Below are positions 1-5,862 of a stretch of 5,935 bases of DNA, in pieces (the first letter of the stretch is position 1; every line of letters begins with the position of its first letter). The position numbers and the translations under genes were made by a program. The DNA comes from Bordetella parapertussis. GTDB lineage: Bacteria; Pseudomonadota; Gammaproteobacteria; Burkholderiales; Burkholderiaceae_B. The notes beneath the pieces were generated by a model. That model did not search any database, was not told the DNA's origin, and saw nothing but the letters and a program-made list of their open reading frames with translations. The stretch is from NCBI GenBank assembly GCA_945869355.1, contig CAMBPA010000097.1, forward strand, positions 1 through 5,935. The letters are read 5' to 3'.

Positions 1-72
1 GATGGTGTCCCGGTGATGTTAGAAGCCCAGGCGCGCGCACTCTCGGCTCTCGAACCCGAATTTCCCGCCTGA
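1..72 (+). CDS. Trm112-family small protein (YcaR-like), C-terminal end only
   Basis: The first 23 codons of the window are open in frame 1 and stop at TGA 70-72. They read DGVPVMLEAQARAL and so on, ending EFPA. The DG(I/V)PVML(E/A)xxAR signature is the typical C-terminus of the Trm112/UPF0434 (YcaR) family, small proteins of about 60 residues with a zinc-ribbon-like fold. Its usual place in proteobacteria is directly upstream of kdsB, often after lpxK, which fits here: kdsB starts 18 bp after the stop. The N-terminal part, including any cysteines, lies outside the window. The bacterial function is not well defined; the eukaryotic homologue activates methyltransferases. The assignment rests on one short motif plus gene order. 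Confidence 0.82.
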   Translation, partial: DGVPVMLEAQARALSALEPEFPA

Positions 73-90
73 ACCGGCGGAGCAATTTTC

Positions 91-870
91 ATGCACGCCT
101 TTACGGTCATTATTCCCGCTCGACACGCCTCCAGCAGACTCCCTGGGAAAATGCTTGCCGACATTGCGGGCAAACCGATGGTGATTCGGGTTGCCGAGCA
201 AGCCGCGCAATCCCAGGCAGCGCGCGTGTTGGTCGCGACAGACCATCACGCGATTGCACAGGCTTGCCAGGCCCACGGTGTGCAATACCTCATGACACGA
301 GCAGAACATCCCTCTGGCACTGATCGGCTTGCAGAAGCTGCGATCGCGCTTGCGCTGACCGACGATGCGATTGTCGTCAATGTGCAGGGAGACGAACCGT
401 TAATCGACCCCGCACTCATTAATCAGGTAGCAGCACTTTTGGCGTCTGACAGCAAAGCAGCCATCGCCACCTGCGCGGCGCCGATCATCGATGCCGAAGC
501 CTTGTTTAATCCCAATATCGTGAAGGTCGTGTGCGACCGCCAAGGCCATGCGTTGTACTTTTCCCGCGCACCCATTCCATGGCACCGAGATGCCCTCGCG
601 AACGGTGCGCGCATCCTGGCGCCCAAGCTTCCCGCCAAACACCATATCGGGTTGTATGCCCTGCGCGTCAGTTTTCTTAAACTATTCCCCACTCTCGCCC
701 CCGGCACGCTTGAGCAAATCGAGTCTCTTGAACAGTTACGCGCCATGGAACATGGCTATCCCATCGCGGTTTTACCCCTTTTCAGCCACCCGGGCGCCGG
801 GGTCGATACCCCTCCCGACCTTGAGCGCGTGCGGCGAATCGTGGCACAACGGGTCAACCCCTCAGGGTAA
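91..870 (+). CDS. kdsB: 3-deoxy-manno-octulosonate cytidylyltransferase (CMP-KDO synthetase)
   Basis: This cytosolic enzyme activates KDO with CTP to give CMP-KDO, the donor for the inner core of lipopolysaccharide. The 259-residue product is close to the usual family length (about 250). The nucleotide-binding N-terminus [14 protein letters not shown] lies at residues 7-20. Further family motifs are PSGTDR (74-79), VQGDEPLI with the metal-binding Asp101, the [16 protein letters not shown] stretch near residues 209-224, and GVDTP with the second metal ligand Asp239. All are intact, so the enzyme should be active. The ATG at 91 has a GGAG Shine-Dalgarno at 79-82, 8 nt upstream. The Trm112-like gene ends 18 bp before and adk starts 85 bp after, with no clear terminator between. 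A gene on this path implies an LPS-bearing outer membrane. Confidence 0.97.
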   Translation: MHAFTVIIPARHASSRLPGKMLADIAGKPMVIRVAEQAAQSQAARVLVATDHHAIAQACQAHGVQYLMTRAEHPSGTDRLAEAAIALALTDDAIVVNVQGDEPLIDPALINQVAALLASDSKAAIATCAAPIIDAEALFNPNIVKVVCDRQGHALYFSRAPIPWHRDALANGARILAPKLPAKHHIGLYALRVSFLKLFPTLAPGTLEQIESLEQLRAMEHGYPIAVLPLFSHPGAGVDTPPDLERVRRIVAQRVNPSG

Positions 871-955
871 GCGCCTAGCGCAACCCTCTGCACCCCCTTG
901 CTGCCATGCGGCATAATATCAACCGTCCTTTCTACTTAATGCTTCAGGAGTTCAC

Positions 956-1606
956 ATGCGTCTTATTCTGCTGGGACCCCCAGGCGCCGGCAAAGGCACG
1001 CAAGCAGCGTTCATCACTGAACACTACGGTATTGCACAAATCTCGACCGGCGATATGTTGCGCGCGGCTGTCAAAGCCGGAACCGCCTTGGGCGTGGCCG
1101 CAAAAAAAATCATGGATGCCGGCGGACTGGTATCCGATGACATCATCATTGATTTAGTGAAAAACCGATTGCAGCAAGCAGACTGTCAAACCGGTTATTT
1201 GTTCGACGGATTTCCGCGCACCATTCCACAGGCCGACGCACTCAAGCACGCAAAGGTCGGTTTGGATTTCGTGGTCGAGTTCGCTGTGCCCGAAGAAGAA
1301 ATCATCGAGCGCATAAGCGGGCGACGCGTACACCCCGCGAGCGGACGCAGCTACCACGTGCGTTTCAATCCTCCAAACGTTGCAGAGCAAGACGACCAAA
1401 CGGGCGAGCCGCTCGTGCAACGCGATGATGACAAAGAGCAAACTGTTCGTCATCGTCTTCAGGTCTATCGGGATCAAACACGTCCGCTAGTCGACTACTA
1501 CTCTGCTTGGGCTTTAACCGATGCGAGCGCACCGCGCTATCGCAAAGTTCAAGGCGTCGGATCTGTGGACGACATCAAACACAAAATTTTCAAAGCGCTT
1601 GTTTAA
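956..1606 (+). CDS. adk: Adenylate kinase (long, non-zinc LID type)
   Basis: Adenylate kinase catalyses ATP + AMP = 2 ADP in the cytosol and is essential for nucleotide balance. The 216-residue product starts with the P-loop GPPGAGKGT at residues 7-15 (Lys13). The AMP-site motif STGDMLR follows with Thr31 and Arg36, then FDGFPRT at 83-89 with Asp84 and Arg88, and the catalytic arginines Arg119 and Arg123 in ERISGRR. These fall at the same numbers as in the E. coli enzyme. The LID domain (about 122-159, with [10 protein letters not shown]) is full length and has no cysteines; the only cysteine is Cys77. It is therefore the hydrogen-bonded Gram-negative form rather than the zinc form. The ATG at 956 has a good AGGAG at 946-950, 5 nt upstream. 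Its upstream gap of 85 bp contains an AT-rich CATAAT (912-917), but no convincing -35, so a private promoter is possible but unproven. Confidence 0.98.
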   Translation: MRLILLGPPGAGKGTQAAFITEHYGIAQISTGDMLRAAVKAGTALGVAAKKIMDAGGLVSDDIIIDLVKNRLQQADCQTGYLFDGFPRTIPQADALKHAKVGLDFVVEFAVPEEEIIERISGRRVHPASGRSYHVRFNPPNVAEQDDQTGEPLVQRDDDKEQTVRHRLQVYRDQTRPLVDYYSAWALTDASAPRYRKVQGVGSVDDIKHKIFKALV

Positions 1607-1634
1607 CGCCTATCCCTACTCCCTATTCCCTTCT
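1607..1634 (+). repeat. Degenerate 7-bp tandem repeat between adk and the SDR gene
   Basis: Directly after the adk stop the sequence reads as four in-phase heptamers: CGCCTAT, CCCTACT, CCCTATT, CCCTTCT. The last three share CCCT and pyrimidine-rich tails; the first is a weaker copy. Only one G occurs in this 28-nt pyrimidine-rich stretch. On the complementary (template) strand it gives three GGG runs and one GG, each spaced by 3-4 nt. What it does, if anything, is unknown; it may be neutral spacer. Confidence 0.6.
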
Positions 1635-1654
1635 GCAAAGCATCACCAAAATTT

Positions 1655-2413
1655 ATGGAAATCAAAAATAAAGTCTTCATCGTGACAGGTGGCGCCTCAG
1701 GCTTAGGCGCGGGCACTGCCAAGATGCTGAGTCAACACGGCGCCCGTGTTGTACTGGCTGACGTACAAGACGAAGCCGGCCAAGCCCTCGCGACCGAACT
1801 AGGGCAGCATTACATTCACTGCGATGTCACACAAGAAAAAGACGCCCAGGCAGCGGTTGCTGCAGCCTTAGGGCTTGGCAAACTATTCGGGCTCGTGAAC
1901 TGTGCCGGCATTGCGCCAGCCGCCAAAACGGTCGGTAAAAATGGGGCGCATCCGCTCGACATGTTTCAAAAAGTCATCAGCATCAACCTGATTGGCAGTT
2001 TCAACATGATTCGTGTCGCAAGCGAAGCCATGAGCAAAAACAATCCCGAGCCAACAGGCGAACGAGGCGTGCTCATCAACACAGCGTCGGTCGCCGCTTA
2101 CGATGGGCAAATCGGACAAGCGGCCTACTCAGCTTCTAAGGCTGGTGTCGTCGGGATGACCTTACCCATTGCACGTGACCTAGCCCCCTTAGGCATTCGC
2201 TGCTGCACCATTGCTCCCGGTATTTTTGGTACACCGATGATCTTCGGCATGCCACAAGCCGTGCAGGACTCGCTCGCCGCGAGCATCCCGTTTCCTTCAA
2301 GACTGGGACGTCCCGACGACTACGCAAAACTTATCCATCAAATCGTCACCAACGACATGCTTAACGGCGAAACAATTCGTCTCGATGGTGCGATCCGACT
2401 CGCTCCTAAATGA
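1655..2413 (+). CDS. Short-chain dehydrogenase, 3-hydroxyacyl-CoA dehydrogenase type 2-like
   Basis: This is a classical SDR of 252 residues, probably oxidising a 3-hydroxyacyl-CoA with NAD+ in fatty acid or branched-chain acyl-CoA breakdown. The Rossmann motif TGGASGLG is at residues 11-18, Asp36 at the end of strand beta-2 favours NAD over NADP, and the NCAG motif is at 82-85. The catalytic tetrad is complete: Asn111, Ser145, Tyr158 and Lys162 (YSASK). The post-catalytic APGIFGTPM and the C-terminal NGETIRLDGAIRLAP resemble the HSD17B10/type 2 acyl-CoA dehydrogenase branch rather than FabG, whose end differs. The substrate is inferred from that resemblance. The ATG at 1655 puts the Rossmann strand at the normal distance from the N-terminus, although no clear Shine-Dalgarno precedes it. 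It starts 48 bp after adk and its stop overlaps the murJ start. Confidence 0.9.
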   Translation: MEIKNKVFIVTGGASGLGAGTAKMLSQHGARVVLADVQDEAGQALATELGQHYIHCDVTQEKDAQAAVAAALGLGKLFGLVNCAGIAPAAKTVGKNGAHPLDMFQKVISINLIGSFNMIRVASEAMSKNNPEPTGERGVLINTASVAAYDGQIGQAAYSASKAGVVGMTLPIARDLAPLGIRCCTIAPGIFGTPMIFGMPQAVQDSLAASIPFPSRLGRPDDYAKLIHQIVTNDMLNGETIRLDGAIRLAPK

Positions 2414-3972
2414 GCATGCTGCGCGCCGCAGCGACCGTCAGCAGCTTTACGCTGCTCTCACGGATCACGGGCTTAGCGCGCGACATCGTCATCGCGCGAG
2501 CCTTCGGCGCCGGGGCATTGACTGACGCGTTTTGGGTTGCGTTCCGCATTCCTAACTTGCTGCGCCGGTTATTTGCCGAAGGCGCATTCTCGCAAGCCTT
2601 CGTTCCGATTCTGGGTCAAGTGCGCAACGAACACGCCGAGCAACCGGAAGCGATCAGAGTGCTCCTTGATCGTGTTGCACTCACTTTATTCCTCGCGCTA
2701 TTTGTCATCACACTGATTGGGGTAATTGGTGCACCATGGGTTGTCATGGCCATGGCAAGCGGGCTAACAAACCCGGCACGCGCGGCTGAATTCGACGCAG
2801 CGGTGTGGATGACTCGTTTAATGTTCCCCTACATCATCTGCATGTCGCTGGTGGCCTTCGCGTCTGGCGTGCTCAACACTTGGCGTAAATTTGCTGTCCC
2901 AGCCTTCACACCCGTGCTGTTGAACCTGTCGATCATTGGCAGCAGCTTTTTACTTGCCGGGCATCTAAAGCAACCGATCTATTCCTTGGCGGTTGGGGTC
3001 ACGATTGGAGGCATGGCGCAGTTCGCCATGCAGTGGTGGGCACTATCGCGTTTGGAACTCAGACCGCGCTTACTCAGCCCAATTGGGCCCGCACTCAAAG
3101 ATCCCACGGTTCGACGGATCATGCGTCAAATGCTGCCCGCAACACTCGGGGTGTCAGTCGCACAAATCTCGCTACTCATCAACACAAACATCGCGACCTG
3201 GCTCACGCCTGGCAGCGTCACATGGCTGTCCTTTGCCGACCGCTTAATGGAGTTCCCGACCGCCCTAATCGGTGTCGCGCTCGCAACGGTGTTGCTGCCA
3301 AGCTTAAGTAAAGCCGATGCAGATCCTGACAAGACTCAGTACAGCCAACTGCTTGACTGGGGGCTACGCTTAGTTCTTGTACTCGGATTGCCCGCTGCGT
3401 TGTGCATGGTGCTGATGGCCGATGCCATGGTTGCCACACTCTTTCACTATGGCGCCTTTACCGGTGCCGATGTCATGCAAACGCGCACCGCTGTCATGGC
3501 CTATTCTGCTGGCTTGATTGGGCTCTTGGCCGTCAAAATTCTAGCGCCCGGCTTTTATGGCAAGCAAGATATACGCACCCCCGTCAAAATTGCAGTTGTA
3601 ATCTTGTGCTGCACGCAACTTTTGAACCTAGTCTTTGTACCTTGGCTGGCGCACGCGGGCTTAGCACTGTCGATCGGCGTAGGTGCCTGCTTGAATGCAC
3701 TGGCCTTATATGTCGGCCTGCGCCAACGTGGCATCTACCAACCCGGTGCTGGCTGGACATTATTTATTACTAAACAAATCTTTGCCTTGCTGTGTATGGC
3801 GACTCCCCTTTGGTTTGCCGCACAACGTATCGACTGGCTCTCCCTGCAAGGCACGCCGTTTCTTCGGATCGGCATGCTGGCTGGCGTTTTAGGGGTTAGC
3901 GTTCTGATTTACCTACTTGTTTTAGCCCTCTGCGGGATTCGACCAAGCCACTTCCGACGTGCGCCTATCTAA
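2410..3972 (+). CDS. murJ: Lipid II flippase MurJ (MviN)
   Basis: MurJ is an inner-membrane protein of the MOP exporter superfamily that moves undecaprenyl-linked peptidoglycan precursor (lipid II) to the periplasmic face. The 520-residue product is highly hydrophobic throughout, as expected for about 14 membrane helices. The N-terminal block is strongly conserved: SRITGLARD with Arg18 and Arg24, TDAFWVAF with Asp39, and IPNLLRRLFAEGAFSQAF with Arg52. These have the same numbering as functionally important residues in E. coli MurJ. ADRLMEFP in the middle carries Arg278, equivalent to E. coli Arg270. LAPGFYGKQDIRTPVK is the conserved later loop. The start is ATG 2410, overlapping the SDR stop as ATGA; a second ATG at 2416 is possible but would only remove two residues. 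No Shine-Dalgarno is evident, so translation probably depends on reinitiation from the SDR gene. No terminator is visible in the 153 bp after it. Confidence 0.97.
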   Translation: MSMLRAAATVSSFTLLSRITGLARDIVIARAFGAGALTDAFWVAFRIPNLLRRLFAEGAFSQAFVPILGQVRNEHAEQPEAIRVLLDRVALTLFLALFVITLIGVIGAPWVVMAMASGLTNPARAAEFDAAVWMTRLMFPYIICMSLVAFASGVLNTWRKFAVPAFTPVLLNLSIIGSSFLLAGHLKQPIYSLAVGVTIGGMAQFAMQWWALSRLELRPRLLSPIGPALKDPTVRRIMRQMLPATLGVSVAQISLLINTNIATWLTPGSVTWLSFADRLMEFPTALIGVALATVLLPSLSKADADPDKTQYSQLLDWGLRLVLVLGLPAALCMVLMADAMVATLFHYGAFTGADVMQTRTAVMAYSAGLIGLLAVKILAPGFYGKQDIRTPVKIAVVILCCTQLLNLVFVPWLAHAGLALSIGVGACLNALALYVGLRQRGIYQPGAGWTLFITKQIFALLCMATPLWFAAQRIDWLSLQGTPFLRIGMLAGVLGVSVLIYLLVLALCGIRPSHFRRAPI

Positions 3973-4021
3973 ACGGCAAACATGCCCAAAAGAGGCCCAT
4001 GCGCCAGCCACCGAAATTGGT

Positions 4022-4050
4022 TTGTCATTTCATACACTTAGTGCTATTAT
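4022..4050 (+). promoter_or_regulatory. Sigma70 promoter with extended -10, upstream of rpsT
   Basis: A -35 TTGTCA (4022-4027) and a -10 TATTAT (4045-4050) are separated by exactly 17 bp. The bases TGC just before the -10 give an extended -10 (TGn). Each hexamer matches five of six consensus bases. Transcription would start near 4057, leaving a leader of about 69 nt before the rpsT ATG. A strong dedicated promoter is what one expects for a ribosomal protein gene. The start point itself is inferred. Confidence 0.75.
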
Positions 4051-4072
4051 CAGGGGTTGGGAGTTTCACTAT

Positions 4073-4094
4073 TGCATTTTTGCTGCTGCATTTT
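4073..4094 (+). repeat. Repeated octamer TGCATTTT in the rpsT leader
   Basis: TGCATTTT occurs at 4073-4080 and again at 4087-4094, 14 nt apart, within the predicted 5' untranslated region of rpsT. Because TGCA is self-complementary, the two copies could also pair weakly with each other over four bases. A role in leader folding or regulation is only a guess. Confidence 0.5.
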
Positions 4095-4125
4095 CAACAC
4101 CGCAACTTAATAAGACAGATCATTC

Positions 4126-4389
4126 ATGGCAAATACAGTCCAAGCCCGTAAACGTGCACGCCAATCCGTTGCTCTAAACCAGCACAACTCGAGCCTGCGC
4201 TCAATGCTGCGTACCGCTATCAAGCGCGTTCGCACCGCGATCGAGTCCGGTGACAAGGCTGCTGCATCTGCCGTATTGCAAAAAGCAACAAGCGTGATCG
4301 ACAGCGTGGCTGATAAAAATATCATCCACAAGAACAAAGCCGCTCGCCACAAGAGCCGTTTGTCCGCTGCGATTAAATCGCTCGCCTAA
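4126..4389 (+). CDS. rpsT: 30S ribosomal protein S20
   Basis: S20 is a primary 16S rRNA-binding protein of the small subunit. The 87-residue product has the standard length and the usual very basic, alanine-rich, all-helical composition. It begins [14 protein letters not shown] and contains [19 protein letters not shown], then KGIIHKN-like [17 protein letters not shown] near the C-terminus, which is the family signature. The ATG start is preceded by AATAAGACAG with no clear Shine-Dalgarno. In E. coli this gene has a weak initiation region (UUG start) tied to autogenous translational control; whether the poor site here serves the same end is inference. It has its own promoter (4022-4050) and terminator (4471-4496), so it is probably monocistronic, apart from possible readthrough from murJ. 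Confidence 0.98.
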   Translation: MANTVQARKRARQSVALNQHNSSLRSMLRTAIKRVRTAIESGDKAAASAVLQKATSVIDSVADKNIIHKNKAARHKSRLSAAIKSLA

Positions 4390-4394
4390 GCAGA

Positions 4395-4419
4395 ATAGGC
4401 CACGCTCGCGTGGCGCTAT
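4395..4419 (+). other. Bulged RNA hairpin directly after rpsT
   Basis: ATAG plus GCCACG (4395-4404), loop CTCG (4405-4408), then CGTGGC (4409-4414), a bulged G (4415) and CTAT (4416-4419). This makes ten base pairs with one single-base bulge, starting 6 nt after the rpsT stop codon. No T-run follows, so it is not a rho-independent terminator by itself. It may protect the 3' end of the rpsT mRNA or slow exonucleases, which is inference. Confidence 0.6.
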
Positions 4420-4470
4420 AGTGATCTAGACCTCAGTCGCCTCATTGGCTGACGCCTCTAAGCAGTCAAG

Positions 4471-4496
4471 CAGCCCTTCAGGGCTGTTTTGTTTTT
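4471..4496 (+). terminator. Rho-independent terminator of rpsT
   Basis: CAGCCC (4471-4476), loop TTCA (4477-4480) and GGGCTG (4481-4486) form a perfect 6-bp GC-rich stem, which the flanking AAG/TTT can lengthen. It is followed by TTTT-G-TTTTT (4487-4496). This is the clearest terminator in the window, 81 nt downstream of the rpsT stop. Confidence 0.9.
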
Positions 4497-4498
4497 GT

Positions 4499-4510
4499 GG
4501 CGACATCGCC
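4499..4510. promoter_or_regulatory. Short dyad upstream of the 2-hydroxyacid dehydrogenase gene
   Basis: GGCGA-CA-TCGCC is a perfect 5-bp inverted repeat with a 2-nt centre, located 2 nt after the terminator T-run and 47 nt before the dehydrogenase ATG. It overlaps a weak possible promoter (GCGACA at 4500-4505 and TGTTAT at 4524-4529, 18-bp spacing, four of six consensus bases each). It could be an operator for this gene, but a 12-bp dyad in GC-rich DNA can arise by chance. Confidence 0.3.
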
Positions 4511-4557
4511 TCGATACCTGCCCTGTTATTTCACCTCGACTGAATGATTTGACTCCC

Positions 4558-5511
4558 ATGACAAAACCTCGCATTCTACAAATCGGCTCCTTTGCAGGTC
4601 ATCCACCGGCAGACGCCGAAATTGCTGGCAAGTTTGATGTGCTGCAGTACTGGAAAGCCGCAGACCAAGACGCATTTTTGCGCGAACATGCGCAGGACAT
4701 CGAGATCATCGCTACCTCCGCGAACCACGGCTGTAAAGCCAAAGTCATTGCAGCACTCCCAAAACTACGCGCCATCTGCAGTTGGGGCGTTGGTTACGAC
4801 ACCATTGATATCGAAGCTGCACGTGCGCGCAACATTCTGGTGAGTAACACCCCAGATGTACTGAACGATTGCGTCGCCGATTTGGCCTGGGGCTTATTGA
4901 TTGCCGCCTGTCGCAACATCGCCTGGGGCGACCGTTTTGTACGGGCGAACAATTGGGAAAACAAAATCGGTAGCCTGACCTTGGGCACCCGCGTCAGCGG
5001 CAAAAAACTGGGCGTAGTCGGCTTGGGACGTATTGGCGAAGCCATTGCACGCCGCGGCCTCGGTTTTGGCATGGAAGTCGCCTACCATAATCGCAGCGCC
5101 CGCAAAGACGTCGACTACCGCTATATGGATTCATTAGTCGAACTCGCTCGCTGGAGTGACTTCCTGGTGATCGCAACGGTAGGTGGGCCCAGCACCAAAG
5201 GTCTCATCAATGAAGAGGTTTTACGTGCGCTCGGCCCCAAAGGCATTGTGGTGAACATCGCGCGCGGCAGTGTCATTGACGAAGCCGCAATGGTTCGTCT
5301 TTTGGCGGAAGGTGCGCTCGGCGGTGCTGGACTGGATGTTTTTGACAAAGAGCCCAAGGTGCCTGATCAACTCAAGAGCATGAACAATGTCGTGCTCATG
5401 CCGCACGTCGCAAGCGCAACCAATGAAACCCGACGCGCAATGACCGACTGCATGCTGGGCAATATTGATGCATTTTTAAAGACTGGGAAGGTCCTGACCG
5501 AAATCGTCTAA
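4558..5511 (+). CDS. D-2-hydroxyacid dehydrogenase, hydroxyphenylpyruvate/hydroxypyruvate reductase type
   Basis: This cytosolic oxidoreductase should reduce a 2-oxoacid such as hydroxypyruvate, glyoxylate or 4-hydroxyphenylpyruvate to the D-2-hydroxyacid. The 317-residue product has the two-part substrate/nucleotide domain layout of the D-isomer family. The nucleotide motif GLGRIG is at residues 155-160. The catalytic triad is complete: Arg236 in NIARGS, Glu265 in FDKEP and His283 in MPHVAS. After the second beta strand the sequence is NRS (178-180), where Arg179 suggests NADPH preference, as in GRHPR/HPPR enzymes. The region PHVASATNETRRAM matches that subgroup, not SerA or PdxB; there is no ACT domain. 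The open frame extends upstream to a TTG at 4489, but that lies inside the rpsT terminator, so ATG 4558 (MTKPRILQIG) is chosen. No Shine-Dalgarno is visible before it. Its true substrate cannot be read from sequence. Confidence 0.93.
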   Translation: MTKPRILQIGSFAGHPPADAEIAGKFDVLQYWKAADQDAFLREHAQDIEIIATSANHGCKAKVIAALPKLRAICSWGVGYDTIDIEAARARNILVSNTPDVLNDCVADLAWGLLIAACRNIAWGDRFVRANNWENKIGSLTLGTRVSGKKLGVVGLGRIGEAIARRGLGFGMEVAYHNRSARKDVDYRYMDSLVELARWSDFLVIATVGGPSTKGLINEEVLRALGPKGIVVNIARGSVIDEAAMVRLLAEGALGGAGLDVFDKEPKVPDQLKSMNNVVLMPHVASATNETRRAMTDCMLGNIDAFLKTGKVLTEIV

Positions 5512-5580
5512 GTGAATCGTGGCAGTGTTTAGTGAGCCCGAACACCCTCAGCCGTGCCGAACGAGAGGGTCTTCGGTCAG
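5494..5580. repeat. Inverted repeat across the convergent gene ends
   Basis: CTGACCGAA (5494-5502) and its exact reverse complement TTCGGTCAG (5572-5580) flank the 36-bp gap between the two convergent genes. Both arms are coding: each spells Leu-Thr-Glu near the C-terminus of its own gene, read on opposite strands. The arms are 69 nt apart and no T-run is present, so this is not a standard terminator. Inside it, ACCCTC (5544-5549) and GAGGGT (5565-5570) form a smaller inverted repeat. Confidence 0.45.
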
Positions 5581-5862
5581 ATCACGCTTTATCTGGAGCT
5601 GGTTGTCGCGTGCAAAGTCTTGCACAAATTTCCAGGCAAGTGGTTCAATCTGTCGCAGGCGCTCATCCACCACCACGCAGCGCATACCGTCCAACGTACT
5701 CGGTACGGCGTAGGGGGAATAAGATAGATGTCCACCCAAGGTGGCGGGCGGGCGGTACGGAGCAAGAACGCCGGCAAGCCGTTCAGCCCAGTCGCTGGGA
5801 CGAAAAGTATTGCCTGAGTTTGTTACGCCATAAATGACTAAGTAGCGGACTTCTGATGTCAT
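5548..5862 (-). CDS. DUF3579 family protein of unknown function
   Basis: The 104-residue product matches the DUF3579 family, known mainly from betaproteobacteria. Visible family blocks are GVTNSGNTFRPSDWAERLAGV near the N-terminus, LSYSPYAVP with a following LDGMRCVVVDERL, and the C-terminal IEPLAWKFVQDFARDN. No signal peptide, membrane helix or catalytic motif can be seen, and it is probably cytosolic. In many relatives the gene lies beside argF and near rpsT, as recalled from family gene order, so argF may lie beyond the right edge; that cannot be checked here. The start is ATG 5862; an in-frame GTG at 5871 would add three residues (Val/Met-Leu-Cys) not expected for the family. Neither start has a clear Shine-Dalgarno. 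The gene converges on the 2-hydroxyacid dehydrogenase gene. Confidence 0.88.
   Translation of the reverse strand: MTSEVRYLVIYGVTNSGNTFRPSDWAERLAGVLAPYRPPATLGGHLSYSPYAVPSTLDGMRCVVVDERLRQIEPLAWKFVQDFARDNQLQIKRDLTEDPLVRHG

Noticed and set aside
856..881. Possible terminator after kdsB (ACCC-CTCA-GGGT and GCGC-CTA-GCGC)
   Set aside because: Both stems are only 4 bp and no T-run follows, so transcription into adk is expected to continue.
548..916. Open frame of 122 codons overlapping the 3' half of kdsB
   Set aside because: kdsB is complete with all motifs, and the alternative product is low-complexity Ser/Pro-rich without a start signal.
889..917. Promoter for adk with -10 CATAAT
   Set aside because: The -10 is plausible, but the hexamer at 17-bp spacing (TGCACC) is a poor -35, so it is not listed as a feature.
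3402..3773. Open frame of 123 codons inside murJ in another frame
   Set aside because: Composition is rich in Cys, His, Arg and Trp, with no family resemblance, and murJ is intact across it.
4107..4352. Open frame of 81 codons antisense to rpsT
   Set aside because: It has no recognisable family, and the opposite strand encodes the certain S20 protein; it is a by-product of S20 codon usage.
4489..4557. TTG start extending the 2-hydroxyacid dehydrogenase by 23 residues
   Set aside because: It begins within the T-run of the rpsT terminator, the added residues do not resemble the family N-terminus, and ATG 4558 gives the normal beginning.
5544..5576. Bidirectional terminator between the convergent genes
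   Set aside because: ACCCTC/GAGGGT and CCGAA/TTCGG compete with each other, have long loops, lie within the DUF3579 coding sequence and lack T-tracts on either strand.
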